Shown: positions 50,041-59,422, counted from the stretch's first letter. The stretch is DNA of 64,000 nucleotides from JAKZVK01 sp965248255 (GCA_965248255.1 CBDFIW010000001.1:186001-250000); one strand, 5' to 3'. Numbers and translations: made by a program. Notes: generated by a model not told the origin, from the sequence alone.

Positions 50041-50739
50041 TTGAGCTGTCACCAGCCAGGAGGTTCCGTTTCAACCAAGGTCTTGCCGGTCCTGTTGCTC
50101 TCCGGTTGTTTCAGTGGGCTGCTATTTGGACAGAGTTCGGGCTTCGTCGGCGCCCTGGCCGGCATTTCCACTCTTTCAGCTGATGGCCGGACGCGCATCA
50201 TTCCAGATTCCACTCAGATTTCGCTTTACAAGCCCGAGAATGGGCCGACTTTCATGGTCGTGGGCGGCCGAGACCTGAGTGACTATCTGAGTCTGCAGGG
50301 CAGCTACGGTTGGAACCGGAACGAGCTGACGTTGACCAGCTCACAATCGGCCAGTGAGGCGAATGTGTTTACCGAGCAGGCACGTACAGCGACCCAGTAC
50401 AGCGTGCTGGGAGAGCTGCTGCTGTACTTTCGCGGTCGCGGGGGCTTCGTTTGACCCTACTTGTCGGCCGGGGCCGGTCTAGTCCATCTCAGCAGCCCCG
50501 AGGAAACCATTCGAAGCATCCAAGGGACACCGCAACTGGCGCCCGGGGGCTTCCACTCTACAGCGCCGGCGTTCCGTGTGGCGGTAGGTATCGATCTTTT
50601 CATCGAGCATGGCTGGGCATTCCGCTTCACCTTTAGCGAAACGATCCGCAAGAATGCGATCAGCGAACAGCTCACCCCTCCGGGCCAACGCAACTTGGCG
50701 CATTTTCAGAATCTTTTCGGGCTTGTAAAGCGCTTCTAG
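50041..50739 (+). pseudogene. Outer-membrane beta-barrel protein with in-frame TGA
   Basis: One frame runs from about 50041 with a signal-peptide-like start (VLPVLLLSGCFSGLLFG). It continues with beta strands (GPTFMVVGGRDLSDYLSLQGSY; ATQYSVLGELLLYF), then a TGA at 50452-50454, and goes on in the same phase as PYLSAGAGLVHLSSPEETI, FRVAVGIDLFIEHGWAFRF and NLFGLVKRF. The C-terminal Phe is typical of barrel proteins. CGA in place of TGA would give RPYLSAGAG, the usual motif. The start codon is unclear: AGGAGG at about 50060 has no ATG/GTG after it at normal distance. IS630 copy 2 inserts exactly at the stop codon, which is kept. Confidence 0.65.
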
Positions 50740-51902
50740 TGTAGTGCACCATAAATAATGTAACTTATATTGGCTTCCCATCGTCTCTATTAACAGGAGG
50801 CATGGGATGCGAAGAGCACAACCAGTAACTTTGAACACAGCGCAATGCAAGCAGTTGGACCGCTACGCGCGCGGCCGCCAAGTCGCCGTTCGTCTCGCCC
50901 TGCGAGCCAGGATTGTCCTGCTGGCCGCCGACGGTCTCGAGAATAAGCAGATCGCCGCACAGCTCGGTGTCTCGCGGCAGCTGGTGGCCCGCTGGCGCAC
51001 GCGCTTTCTCGAAAGCAGCATCGCCGGCATTGCAAAAGACGCCCCACGGCCCGGTCGTAAACCTGCCGTCTCGAAGCAGAAAGTACAGCAGATCATCCAC
51101 AAGACCACCCGCGAGAAACCGTCCAACGCCACCCACTGGAGCCGCCGCACCATGGCCGCCGCGGCCGGCGTCAGCGCTTCCACCGTGGGACGGATTTGGC
51201 GCGCCCATGGCCTCAAGCCCCACCGCGTCAAGACCTTCAAGCTCAGCAATGACCCGCGTTTCGCCGAGAAACTCGACGACATCGTCGGACTCTATCTCAA
51301 TCCGCCTGAGCATGCTCTGGTTCTCTCGCTCGATGAGAAGTCCCAAATCCAAGCCCTCGATCGCACCCAGCCCGGCCTGCCGCTCAAAAAGGGACGCGGC
51401 CAAACGATGACCCACGATTACAAGCGCAACGGCACGACCACCCTGTTTGCGGCGCTCAACAGCCTTGACGGCAGCGTGATCGCCGAGTGCATGCCCCGAC
51501 ACAGCCACCAGGAATGGCTGCGCTTCCTGCGCTTAATTGACCGCCGCACTCCCAAGGACAAACAGCTTCATCTCATCGTGGACAACTATGCCACCCACAA
51601 GCATGCCGCTGTGAAGCGTTGGCTCGATCGTCACCCGCGCTTCCACATTCATTTCACCCCGACCTCGGCGTCGTGGCTGAACATGGTCGAGCGATTCTTT
51701 CGCGATCTCACCGTCAAGCGCCTGCGCCGCGGCGTGTTTCGCAGCGTGGACGAGCTCGTCGCCGCCATTGACGACTACATCGCCCAGCACAACGGGCATC
51801 CCACGCCCTTCATCTGGACCGCGACCGCCTCCGACATCCTCGAGAAAGTCAAGCGCGGACGTGCCGCCCTGCCTAAGGTGCAATCTGCTTGACGCACTAC
51901 AC
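50739..51902 (+). mobile_element. IS630-family insertion sequence type 2, copy 2
   Basis: This 1164-bp element is flanked by TA at 50737-50738 and 51903-51904. It is an inverted near-identical copy of 36052-37215. It inserted at the stop codon of the beta-barrel gene; TAG is recreated at the left junction. On its right lies a truncated SBBP-like gene. Confidence 0.93.
50807..51892 (+). CDS. IS630-family transposase type 2, copy 2
   Basis: This 361-aa protein is the near-identical copy of the transposase at 36062-37147, with Phe in VKTFKLSND and Pro in ALPKVQSA. All three DDE motifs are present (LSLDEKSQ, LIVDNYATHK, SWLNMVERFF). Probably active. Confidence 0.95.
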   Translation: MRRAQPVTLNTAQCKQLDRYARGRQVAVRLALRARIVLLAADGLENKQIAAQLGVSRQLVARWRTRFLESSIAGIAKDAPRPGRKPAVSKQKVQQIIHKTTREKPSNATHWSRRTMAAAAGVSASTVGRIWRAHGLKPHRVKTFKLSNDPRFAEKLDDIVGLYLNPPEHALVLSLDEKSQIQALDRTQPGLPLKKGRGQTMTHDYKRNGTTTLFAALNSLDGSVIAECMPRHSHQEWLRFLRLIDRRTPKDKQLHLIVDNYATHKHAAVKRWLDRHPRFHIHFTPTSASWLNMVERFFRDLTVKRLRRGVFRSVDELVAAIDDYIAQHNGHPTPFIWTATASDILEKVKRGRAALPKVQSA

Positions 51903-51904
51903 TA

Positions 51905-52354
51905 GGTAGTAGTTGTTCACGCCGCCGGTCGGCCTGGCCCCGGAAACCTTACGGGGCCCGCCGGCACGCGTGAAGCTCATACGCACAACCTCGATGTAGG
52001 ACGCCGCCGGGCGGCGGCGGGATTGAGCCTGTCTTGCGGCTCGGCCGGCCGGCAGCACGAACACAGCCTCGTGCTCGGTAATGAAGAGGTTGTAGCCGGA
52101 GGCCCGTGAAGCGAATCGTACTTCGGGATCGAACTGCCCTTGGTTCGGCTCGAAAACGACCGGTGAGCGAGCAAGCAGATTCGACGGCGTCCAGCGTTTG
52201 AGAACCGGCGAGGCCGGCTCTGACGCCCTTCGAACGCCCTCGGAATGCCCGCTCTCGACCGGGGGGGCTCCGCCGAGACGAGGAGCCCGACAGCTCCGAT
52301 AACCACCCAGATACTGCTCAGGGCAAGTCTCACAGTACGGTTTCTCAGGGACAC
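51905..52354 (-). pseudogene. Remnant of SBBP/DUF7948-like secreted protein
   Basis: The N-terminal frame (MSLRNRTVRLALSSIWVVIG) gives a signal sequence. After a C7 run (plus-strand G at 52261-52267) the phase must change by one to continue as LLARSPVVFEPNQGQFDPEV, RFASRASGYNLFITEHEAVF and RPTGGVNNYY. FEPNQGQ...RFxSRxxGYxLFxTxxEAV is the opening of large beta-propeller (SBBP-type) proteins in Acidobacteria. The rest of the gene is missing: the fragment ends against the beta-barrel gene/IS630 junction. Truncation plus frameshift mean it is not functional. Confidence 0.6.
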
Positions 52355-52629
52355 AGCGCCAGCTCGCCCTCCCGCAGCCTGCCTACAGGATATCGAAAGC
52401 GAATGTGCACCCGCATCGGGCCTCTGCCTTGGTTGGCTGCGACGGCGACGCGGGTATCGGGGATGTCGCTCCCCGCTTCCGAGTTAGGATGACAGAAGCA
52501 GGGAGGGGTGCAACACGATCCGGCTGACGGATCATTCGCGCGCCTCCCTGTCCCGTCATCAGCGCCCGGTAATCATCGCTTGAGCCTTTTGCCTATCACG
52601 GCAGGATTACGCCGACGTTCTGCATCGAG
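52355..52629. other. Intergenic region between divergent genes
   Basis: This 275-bp stretch lies between the SBBP remnant and the FG-GAP/ASPIC gene. I see no gene or clear regulatory signal. Confidence 0.35.
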
Positions 52630-54357
52630 ATGATATCTTCGCGTAGGTTCCAGCCCGTTGCCAAGCGCACAGTCGTGGTGCTGCTGGCCTTCAGCCTTCA
52701 GGCCTCCCAAGTGGACCGATCTGAAGACAGGTCGCAGCCTGCGCTGCCCGGTTTTGTTGACGTCACGGCGAAGTCCGGTGTTAACTTCCGCAACGAACCC
52801 TCCAAGACTTCGCAGAAATATTTGCCGGAATCGATGGTCGGGGGTGTCGCCATGCTTGACTACAACGGCGATGGCCTGCCGGACCTCTATTTCGTCAACG
52901 GGGCCGCGCTCGAAGACCCCATGGTGGAGGATCGAGCTCCTGACAAGTCGGACCCGCGCTTCTGGAATCGGCTGTATCGCAACGACGGCGGCCTCAAGTT
53001 TACGGACGTAACCAAGCAGGCAGGCGTCGCGGGACATTCTTACGGGCAGGGTGTGGCCGCCGGGGACTACGACAACGACGGGGACCCGGATCTTTATGTC
53101 ACGAACTATGGGCGGAATATTCTTTACCGCAACAACGGCGATGGCACGTTCACCGACCGGACCCGGCAAGCCGGCGTCGCGGCGGGCGGTTGGTCGGCTG
53201 GAGCGTTGTTCATTGATTACGACCTCGACGGCCACCTCGATCTTGCCGTCGCGCGGTACGTGGAGTGGGACTTCACCAAGGCACCCTGGTGCGGCGAGCG
53301 GAAGCCGGGCTACCGCTCGTATTGCCATCCCGACCATTTCGAGCCTGTCGCCCACCTACTCTTTCGCAACAACGGCGACGGCACCTTCGCGGACGTGTCG
53401 CAGGAAAGCGGCTTCGGCTCCGCGCCGGGCAAGGGTTTGGGCATCGCCTTGAACGATTTCGATAGAGACGGCCACCCGGACATCTTCATCGCCAACGACT
53501 CCTTCGCGCAGCAGCTCTTTCACAACGGCGCCGACGGCACGTTCGAAGAGGTGGGTCTGCTCGCCGGCCTGGCTTATGACGAGGACGGCAAGACGTTCGC
53601 CGGTATGGGAACCGACTTTCTCGACTATGACAACGATGGCCGCGCCGACGTATTCGTTAATGCACTGGCGAACCAGAAGTACGCTCTATTCCGGAACGCC
53701 GACGGCGTGTTCGAGTACCTCTCGGGTTCGACCGGAGTGAGCGCCGCCAGTGAGAGACATTCCGGCTGGGGAACGAAGCTGATCGATTACGATAACGACG
53801 GCTGGAAAGACCTCTTCGTCGCCCAGGGGCACGTTATGGACAACATCGAACTGACCCAGCCGAGCATCCGCTACCGGGAACCCTTCCTGCTGTTGCGGAA
53901 CGTGGAGGGCAGATTCGAGAACGTCTCTGCCAAGAGCGGACCGCTGTTCACGAAGCCGAGGGCCTCCCGCGGCGCGGCCTTCGGTGATCTTGACAACGAC
54001 GGCTCCCTTGACATCGCGGTTAACTGCAACGACGAACGCGCCGTGATCGCCCGCAACACGGGTGGCGGCAACCGCTGGCTGGTGGTCCAGACGATCGGAA
54101 CCGTTAGCAATCGCGACGGTATAGGAGCCAGACTACGGTTGGTGACCGGGATTGGGCCGCAGCAGCACCACATCGTCTCGACCGGTGGCAGCTATCTATC
54201 CACGAGCGACAAGAGGGTGCATTTCGGCGTCGGCCGGGCCGAGAGAGTCAAACTGCTCGAGATCACTTGGCCTAGTGGCGCGGTGCAGCAGCTCCGCGAT
54301 GTCCGGACCAACCAGTTCCTGACGATCGAAGAGCCCGCTGCGCAAGACCCTTTGTAG
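52630..54357 (+). CDS. Secreted FG-GAP/VCBS repeat protein with ASPIC/UnbV domain (CRTAC1-type)
   Basis: This 575-aa protein has an N-terminal hydrophobic signal (TVVVLLAFSLQA). FG-GAP-like calcium-binding repeats follow (MLDYNGDGLPDLYFVNG, AGDYDNDGDPDLYVTNYG, LNDFDRDGHPDIFIAND, LDYDNDGRADVFVNALAN, DYDNDGWKDLFVAQG), forming a beta-propeller. The C-terminus is ASPIC/UnbV (GIGARLRLVTG, STGGSYLSTSDKRVHFGVG, ITWPSGAVQQL). Such proteins are abundant in Acidobacteria and Planctomycetes and act outside the cell, probably in binding. Complete and intact. Confidence 0.93.
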   Translation: MISSRRFQPVAKRTVVVLLAFSLQASQVDRSEDRSQPALPGFVDVTAKSGVNFRNEPSKTSQKYLPESMVGGVAMLDYNGDGLPDLYFVNGAALEDPMVEDRAPDKSDPRFWNRLYRNDGGLKFTDVTKQAGVAGHSYGQGVAAGDYDNDGDPDLYVTNYGRNILYRNNGDGTFTDRTRQAGVAAGGWSAGALFIDYDLDGHLDLAVARYVEWDFTKAPWCGERKPGYRSYCHPDHFEPVAHLLFRNNGDGTFADVSQESGFGSAPGKGLGIALNDFDRDGHPDIFIANDSFAQQLFHNGADGTFEEVGLLAGLAYDEDGKTFAGMGTDFLDYDNDGRADVFVNALANQKYALFRNADGVFEYLSGSTGVSAASERHSGWGTKLIDYDNDGWKDLFVAQGHVMDNIELTQPSIRYREPFLLLRNVEGRFENVSAKSGPLFTKPRASRGAAFGDLDNDGSLDIAVNCNDERAVIARNTGGGNRWLVVQTIGTVSNRDGIGARLRLVTGIGPQQHHIVSTGGSYLSTSDKRVHFGVGRAERVKLLEITWPSGAVQQLRDVRTNQFLTIEEPAAQDPL

Positions 54358-54395
54358 CTGTAGGGACGCGACATGTCGGGGCTCAAGCCGTGGAG

Positions 54396-54626
54396 CTATC
54401 CGATCCCCAGCTCATCCGCGATCTCGACCGGTGAGCCACAGACCGGACAAATCACCGAACCGCAAGACTGGCAAACAAGTGGGGTGGCCACAGCTTTGAC
54501 ACAACGGGGACAATAAGAATCTGGGGCGGTGACCGCCGCTTGGCGCTCGGATGCGTCGGGAGGCAATCTCGCGAGGCAGTCGCCGCATCGAAGTGGCTGG
54601 GTCTCAAGCTGCTCAGTCTTAGACAT
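54396..54626 (-). CDS. Small zinc-ribbon protein
   Basis: This 76-aa protein has three CxxC pairs: RCGDCLARLP, YCPRCVKAV and VCQSCGSVICPVCGSPV. These form one or two zinc ribbons. No catalytic part is present, so it may be an adaptor or regulatory protein. It overlaps the divergent lipoprotein gene start by two bases. Confidence 0.65.
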   Translation of the reverse strand: MSKTEQLETQPLRCGDCLARLPPDASERQAAVTAPDSYCPRCVKAVATPLVCQSCGSVICPVCGSPVEIADELGIG

Positions 54627-55776
54627 GTCGGGCTCGTTACCATCATACGGAGCTTCATGTGGCGGGGCCGAGAACGTTCGACCTCGGTCCAGCGCTGCGC
54701 TGAATTATTGTCGCAGGGAGCCCCGGCGTCCGCCGACGGCCGTCCTCGCGCTGCTGGGCTTGGCGCTGCTAGGCGCCTGCACGGATCAGCCCTCAGCGCC
54801 CCGGCTCGAGGAAGCCTTCGTGGCGCGCAAGGGGGTCGGGTTGCGAAGGGAGCTGAAACGGGACGCTCCGGTGGTGGCCACCGTCGACCTCGGAGAGCGC
54901 GTCGAGATCATCGCTCGCCGCCGGCGGTTCGTCAAGGTTCGTAGTTCATCGGGCGCGGTGGGCTGGACGCGAGACACCCGGCTCGCAACCCCCGCGCTGC
55001 GGCAGATGACGGCGCAACTTCGTAGCCAGACTCGCGCCGAGCCGCCACAGGGGATGTTCCGCGCTCTCTACACCCTCAACGTACACCTGGAACCGTACCG
55101 CTGGTCGCCGACAATCTACCAACTGCGGGAGGATGAAGCGGCCGAACTGCTGCGGCACCGTCTGGTGGATCGCCTCCCGCGCAAGCCCCAAGACGGCAGG
55201 CCGCCCCCCGCGCCGACCGGTCTTGACGATTGGTATCTGGTTCGAACCGCCGCCGGTCAGGCCGGTTGGGTACTGACCATCGGCGTGTACTCAGCGATTC
55301 CAGACGAAGTCATGCAGTATGCCGAACGGCGGCGTATCACGTCGTACTTCGCGCTGGGCGAAGTGAATGACCCGCAGTTGAACGAGGTGAAGAAAACTTG
55401 GCTGTGGGCGCAGATCGCGCGCGGCAAGCAGCCGCATGACTTCGACCAGATTCGTGTGTTCATGTGGAGCCGCCGCCGGCGCTCCTACGAGACCATCAAG
55501 CTGGAGCGAGGCCTGACCGGGTACTTGCCGGTACGAATCCACGAGCGCCTCGAGACGCCGCGGGGAGCGGGTCCGGGATTCACGATCGTGGTCGAGAGCA
55601 ACGACCGGCGGGTTGAGCGGTCCTATGTCCTCGTCAAGCACCGCGTCTACCGGGTGGAGGAAAAGCCGGCTCGGCCTCCGCCTCTGCCCATTCGCTTCGT
55701 CAAGACCGAGCCGCCACATGAACCGCCACGTGGGCTGATGGACCGGCTTTGGGCGTTATGGCGCAAAGGCCACTAG
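54625..55776 (+). CDS. SH3-like lipoprotein
   Basis: This protein of about 383 aa has a lipobox, ALLGLALLGACTDQ. A bacterial SH3-like domain follows (RKGVGLRRELKRDAPVVATV, IIARRRRFVKVRSSSGAVGW), and a second SH3-like region is near DDWYLVRTAAGQAGWVLTIG. The C-terminal part has VFMWSRRRRSYETIKLERGL. The protein is exported and lipid-anchored. The start is uncertain: ATG 54625 leaves about 45 residues before the signal helix, and no better in-frame start is seen near the lipobox. Role probably cell-envelope related. Confidence 0.65.
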   Translation: MSGSLPSYGASCGGAENVRPRSSAALNYCRREPRRPPTAVLALLGLALLGACTDQPSAPRLEEAFVARKGVGLRRELKRDAPVVATVDLGERVEIIARRRRFVKVRSSSGAVGWTRDTRLATPALRQMTAQLRSQTRAEPPQGMFRALYTLNVHLEPYRWSPTIYQLREDEAAELLRHRLVDRLPRKPQDGRPPPAPTGLDDWYLVRTAAGQAGWVLTIGVYSAIPDEVMQYAERRRITSYFALGEVNDPQLNEVKKTWLWAQIARGKQPHDFDQIRVFMWSRRRRSYETIKLERGLTGYLPVRIHERLETPRGAGPGFTIVVESNDRRVERSYVLVKHRVYRVEEKPARPPPLPIRFVKTEPPHEPPRGLMDRLWALWRKGH

Positions 55777-55851
55777 CCGCCTCTCGCGCATGAGCCTGGC
55801 AACTTGCGCCTCGCTTCAGGAACCGGCCGAGACGCTTGTTATAGTCTATGG

Positions 55852-56901
55852 ATGGTTGCCCGGCTGTTGGAGGCTTGTGCACGGCGCCCAGTCGACCGCA
55901 CGCCCGTGTGGTTCATGCGGCAGGCCGGTCGGTACATGCCGGAATATCGCCGGCTCCGTGCGGATTACTCCATTCTCGAGATCTGCAAGACCCCGAAACT
56001 GGCGGCCGAGGTCACGCTGCAGCCCGTCGAGGCTCTTGACGTCGACGCCGCCATCATTTTCGCCGACTTGCTCCTTCCCTTGGAGCCGATGGGTCTTAAG
56101 CTCGAGTTCGTAGCGGGGGACGGACCGGTTATCCACAACCCGGTCCGAGCCGCGGGGGACGTCGACGCGCTGCACATCCGGGACGTCGACCAGCTCAACT
56201 ATGTCGGCGAGGCCATCCGGGAAGCGAAAGCTTTACTCGACGACCATGTGCCCTTGATCGGTTTCGTCGGCGCCCCCTTTACGCTCGCCAGTTACATGAT
56301 CGAAGGTGGCGGGTCGCGGCACTATGTCCGGACGAAAAGCTTGATGTACTCGGATCCGAAGACCTGGCAGCGGCTGATGGAGAAGATCGTAGAGGTGCTG
56401 GTGCCGTACGCCGCGAGCCAAGTCAGTCACGGCGCGGCGCTCATCCAGGTTTTCGATAGCTGGGTCGGCGCTTTGTCGCCGGACGATTATGAGCGTTGCG
56501 TGCTGCCCTACACCAGGATGCTCGTGCGGGCTGTCCAGTCCACCAGTGTGCCAGTCGTTTATTTCTCGACGGGCGGGAGCAGCTACGTGGAGTTGCTTCA
56601 CGAGGCAGGCGGTGAAGTCCTCGGGCTCGACTGGCGCATTCGTTTGGACGTTGCGTGGCGGCGCATCCACTATGAAGCCGCTGTGCAGGGCAATCTGGAC
56701 CCTGTGGCGTTGTTTGCTCCCTTGCCGGAGTTGCGCGCGAGAGTCGAGGACGTGTTGAGCCGGGCGGACGATCGGCCGGGCTTCATTTTCAATCTCGGCC
56801 ACGGTATCCTGCCCGAGACGCCAGTCGAGAACGTCAAGGCGGTTGTGGGGATGGTGCGAGAGTTCTCCCCGCAGGCCGTCGCCGATGAAAGAGTTTCATA
56901 A
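55852..56901 (+). CDS. hemE: Uroporphyrinogen decarboxylase
   Basis: This 349-aa enzyme decarboxylates uroporphyrinogen III to coproporphyrinogen III in haem synthesis. MVARLLEACARRPVDRTPVW leads into the signature FMRQAGRYMPEYR. DAAIIFADLLLPLEPMGLKL, GFVGAPFTLASYMIEGGGSR, FDSWVGALSPDDYE and FNLGHGILPETPVENV are the remaining conserved blocks. ATG 55852 gives the family start. The haem-pathway oxidase is 4.5 kb downstream. Confidence 0.97.
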   Translation: MVARLLEACARRPVDRTPVWFMRQAGRYMPEYRRLRADYSILEICKTPKLAAEVTLQPVEALDVDAAIIFADLLLPLEPMGLKLEFVAGDGPVIHNPVRAAGDVDALHIRDVDQLNYVGEAIREAKALLDDHVPLIGFVGAPFTLASYMIEGGGSRHYVRTKSLMYSDPKTWQRLMEKIVEVLVPYAASQVSHGAALIQVFDSWVGALSPDDYERCVLPYTRMLVRAVQSTSVPVVYFSTGGSSYVELLHEAGGEVLGLDWRIRLDVAWRRIHYEAAVQGNLDPVALFAPLPELRARVEDVLSRADDRPGFIFNLGHGILPETPVENVKAVVGMVREFSPQAVADERVS

Positions 56902-56913
56902 CGGGAATCTCAG

Positions 56914-57504
56914 GTGAGCCTGACAACCTTTGCCGGCCAGGTGTGGGCTGACTTCCAGGCGACAGCCGCCGTTGCGCCCAGCTCTCGCTTCCTGGCCGAA
57001 GCGATGGTCAAGCCGCTGCCCTTGACGGCGGCCAAGATGGTTGTCGAACTGGGCCCCGGCACGGGAGTGATGACTCGCGAACTGCTGCGGCTCGTCCCGG
57101 CCGACTGTCGCATCCTCGCTTTTGAAATCAACCCCCATTTCATCGGGTATCTCCGAGACGAAGTGTCAGACCGGCGTCTTGAAGTGGTTGCGGCTGGAGC
57201 CGAAAACGCCGCGGACGAGTTGCAGCGTCGCGGTTGCAAAAGGGTGGACGCGGTACTGTCCTCTCTAGGCTTCGGAACGATGGCGGAAGCGTTCAGTCAC
57301 CAAGTCATCGGCGGCCTACTCCCTTTCTTGGACCACCGCAGCGGCTTCACGCAGTTTCAGTACGTGCACGCCATGCGCTGGCATGACGGCACCGTCGAGT
57401 TTTTCGACCTGCGCAGGGTTTTGGGCCAGTACTTCAGCAGAATCCGCCGGCGAACGATCTGGCGCAATTTACCTCCGGCAAACGTCCTCGATTGTCGAGT
57501 TTGA
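56914..57504 (+). CDS. Phospholipid N-methyltransferase-like SAM methyltransferase
   Basis: This 196-aa protein has motif I VVELGPGTGVMTRELLRLV, the post-I acidic residue in LAFEINPHFIGYL, and VDAVLSSLGF in the motif IV region. The pattern, with FQATAAVAPSSRFLAEAM at the N-terminus, is that of PmtA/KsgA-like enzymes that methylate phosphatidylethanolamine or related lipids. GTG 56914 starts it, 12 bp after hemE, so the two are probably co-transcribed. Confidence 0.75.
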   Translation: MSLTTFAGQVWADFQATAAVAPSSRFLAEAMVKPLPLTAAKMVVELGPGTGVMTRELLRLVPADCRILAFEINPHFIGYLRDEVSDRRLEVVAAGAENAADELQRRGCKRVDAVLSSLGFGTMAEAFSHQVIGGLLPFLDHRSGFTQFQYVHAMRWHDGTVEFFDLRRVLGQYFSRIRRRTIWRNLPPANVLDCRV

Positions 57505-57535
57505 CTTGCGCTATCTTGAGAGTGAGGAAGCCGCC

Positions 57536-58664
57536 ATGGCTATCGAGGAACTAGAACGAACCTTCACCGACATCCGCGATCGCGTCCACGTGATCCGGAG
57601 GTATCTTTGACCCGTCCACCAAACGGACCCAGTTAGACGAAATCGAGAAACAGATCACAGATCCGCACTTTTGGAACGATTCAGCCAAGAGCCAGCCGGT
57701 CCTGCGGGAACGCAAGCGGCTTGTCCGAGCCCTCGATGAAGAGCAGGAGCTAGCTCGGCGGGTTTCCGACCTGGAGGCTTTGTTCGAGCTGGCCGGGGAA
57801 GGCGAGAGTGTCGAGAGCGACGTCAAGACGGAATTGGATGCCCTCAGCGGGCGGGCCGAGGAGATCGAAACTGAGGCCCTGCTCGCGGGTGAGAACGACC
57901 ATCGCAGCGCACTCGTTGTGCTCCATTCCGGCGCCGGCGGTACCGAGGCCCAGGACTGGACCGAAATGCTGCTGCGGATGTACTTGCGCTGGGTCGAGCG
58001 GCACGGCTTCAAAGCCGAGGTGACCGACAGCTTGCCGGGCGAGGAAGCCGGCCTTAAGTCCGCCACGTTTACGGTCGAGGGGGAGAGCGCCTACGGCCTG
58101 CTGCGCTCCGAAATCGGCGTGCATCGGCTGGTGCGCATCTCGCCGTTCGACTCCAACGCGCGGCGGCACACTTCGTTTGCCTCGGTGTTTGTCTATCCTG
58201 AGGTCGACGAGGAGATCAAGATCGACGTGAAGCCCGACGACTTGCGCATCGACACCTACCGCGCCGGCGGCGCCGGCGGGCAGCACGTCAACATGACCGA
58301 CTCGGCCGTGCGCATCACCCACAACCCCACCGGCATCGTCGTGCAGTGCCAGAACGAGCGCTCCCAGCACAAGAACCGCGCCACGGCGATGAAAATGCTC
58401 AAATCGCGGCTCTACGACCACGAGATGCAGAAGAAGCAGGCCGAAAGCGACAAGCTCGAGGCCTCGAAATCCGACATCAATTTCGGCAGCCAGATTCGCA
58501 ACTACGTGCTGGCCCCGTATCGCCTCGTGAAAGACGTGCGGACGAAGCTTGAAAAGGGCAATGTCGACCGCGTGCTCGACGGTGACCTGGACCCCTTCAT
58601 GCACGCCTATCTTGTCTACCAGAAGACCGGCAAGCTAGCCGGCGAAGACCGCAAATTGCAGTAG
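57536..58664 (+). CDS. prfB: Peptide chain release factor 2 with programmed +1 frameshift
   Basis: This factor of about 375 aa releases peptides at UGA and UAA. The first 24 codons end ...HVIRRYL then TGA at 57608-57610. A +1 shift at CTT TGA C continues DPSTKRTQLDEIEKQITDPH. This is the classic RF2 autoregulation site, with AGG upstream and CTT TGA C. Later blocks are LHSGAGGTEAQDWTEMLLRM, the anticodon-mimic region, and GGQ in RAGGAGGQHVNMT. A start elsewhere in the upstream frame is unlikely, since ATG 57536 gives the family N-terminus. Confidence 0.97.
57597..57611 (+). promoter_or_regulatory. prfB: RF2 autoregulatory +1 frameshift site
   Basis: CGG AGG TAT CTT TGA C: an internal Shine-Dalgarno-like AGG(AGG-like) sequence, TAT, then the slippery CTT and the in-frame TGA followed by C. 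This matches the Escherichia coli prfB arrangement. Low RF2 allows the shift and so more RF2. Confidence 0.93.
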
Positions 58665-58924
58665 GCGCTTGCCGCAGAACGCCCCTCCCTTACCCACGCT
58701 CGCAGCCTGCAAAGCGGGCGCAGGATCTTAGCCTTAGCTGCGCGGCTAGGTGGATGGACAGGCGGCCCATCCCTATCGCTCACGAAACAACGGTTCAGGG
58801 TTCACGGGTCACGGCACACGGAATAAGAATCGTTGCCCGGTGCAACGCGGCTCTTCGAGTGTCATATAGAACCCCCCTCGGGAGCGACCAAACGAGTGGG
58901 ATTAGCGGTGGAACGCCGCTTGGA

Positions 58925-59422
58925 ATGAGGGAGCTTGGAGTACGAGTCGAGCTCGAAGAGCATCACGAGTCGGCCTATGGGTGGGCTTTGTATTGCCGTG
59001 GAAGGGACCGCGAGCAGGCGCTCGATGTTCTCCAGGGTGCTTATCTCAAAGTCCTCGAGGGCAAGGCGCGATTCAACGGCAGGTCGTCGTTTCGAACCTG
59101 GCTCTTCGCGCTCGTGCGCAACACGGCGGCCGACCATCGGCGCTCGTGGGCGCGCCGGCTCTGGCGCGAGGCGCAGCCGATGCCTGTCGTCGAGGCGGCA
59201 GCACCCGGGACCTCCGCTGCCGAGCGGGAGAGGGTGCTCGCCATCGAGCAGGCGCTGACGAGAGTGAGCGCGCGGCAGCGGGAGGTGCTGCACCTGGCTT
59301 TCTATCAAGGTATGACGCTCGAGGAAGCCGCCCGGGTGATGGGCATCACCGTGGGCTCTGCGCGAACTCACCACGAGCGCGGCAAGGCGAAGTTGCGAGA
59401 GGTGTTGGGAGAGAAGCGATAG
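58925..59422 (+). CDS. ECF-type RNA polymerase sigma factor
   Basis: This 165-aa protein has region 2 (HESAYGWALYCRGRDREQALDVLQGAYLKVLE, FNGRSSFRTWLFALVRNTAADH) and region 4 (QREVLHLAFYQGMTLEEAARVMGITVGSARTHHERGKAKLRE). Both are typical of ECF sigma factors. The start MRELGVRVELE at ATG 58925 gives the shortest plausible region 2. A probable anti-sigma gene follows 100 bp on. Confidence 0.88.
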   Translation: MRELGVRVELEEHHESAYGWALYCRGRDREQALDVLQGAYLKVLEGKARFNGRSSFRTWLFALVRNTAADHRRSWARRLWREAQPMPVVEAAAPGTSAAERERVLAIEQALTRVSARQREVLHLAFYQGMTLEEAARVMGITVGSARTHHERGKAKLREVLGEKR

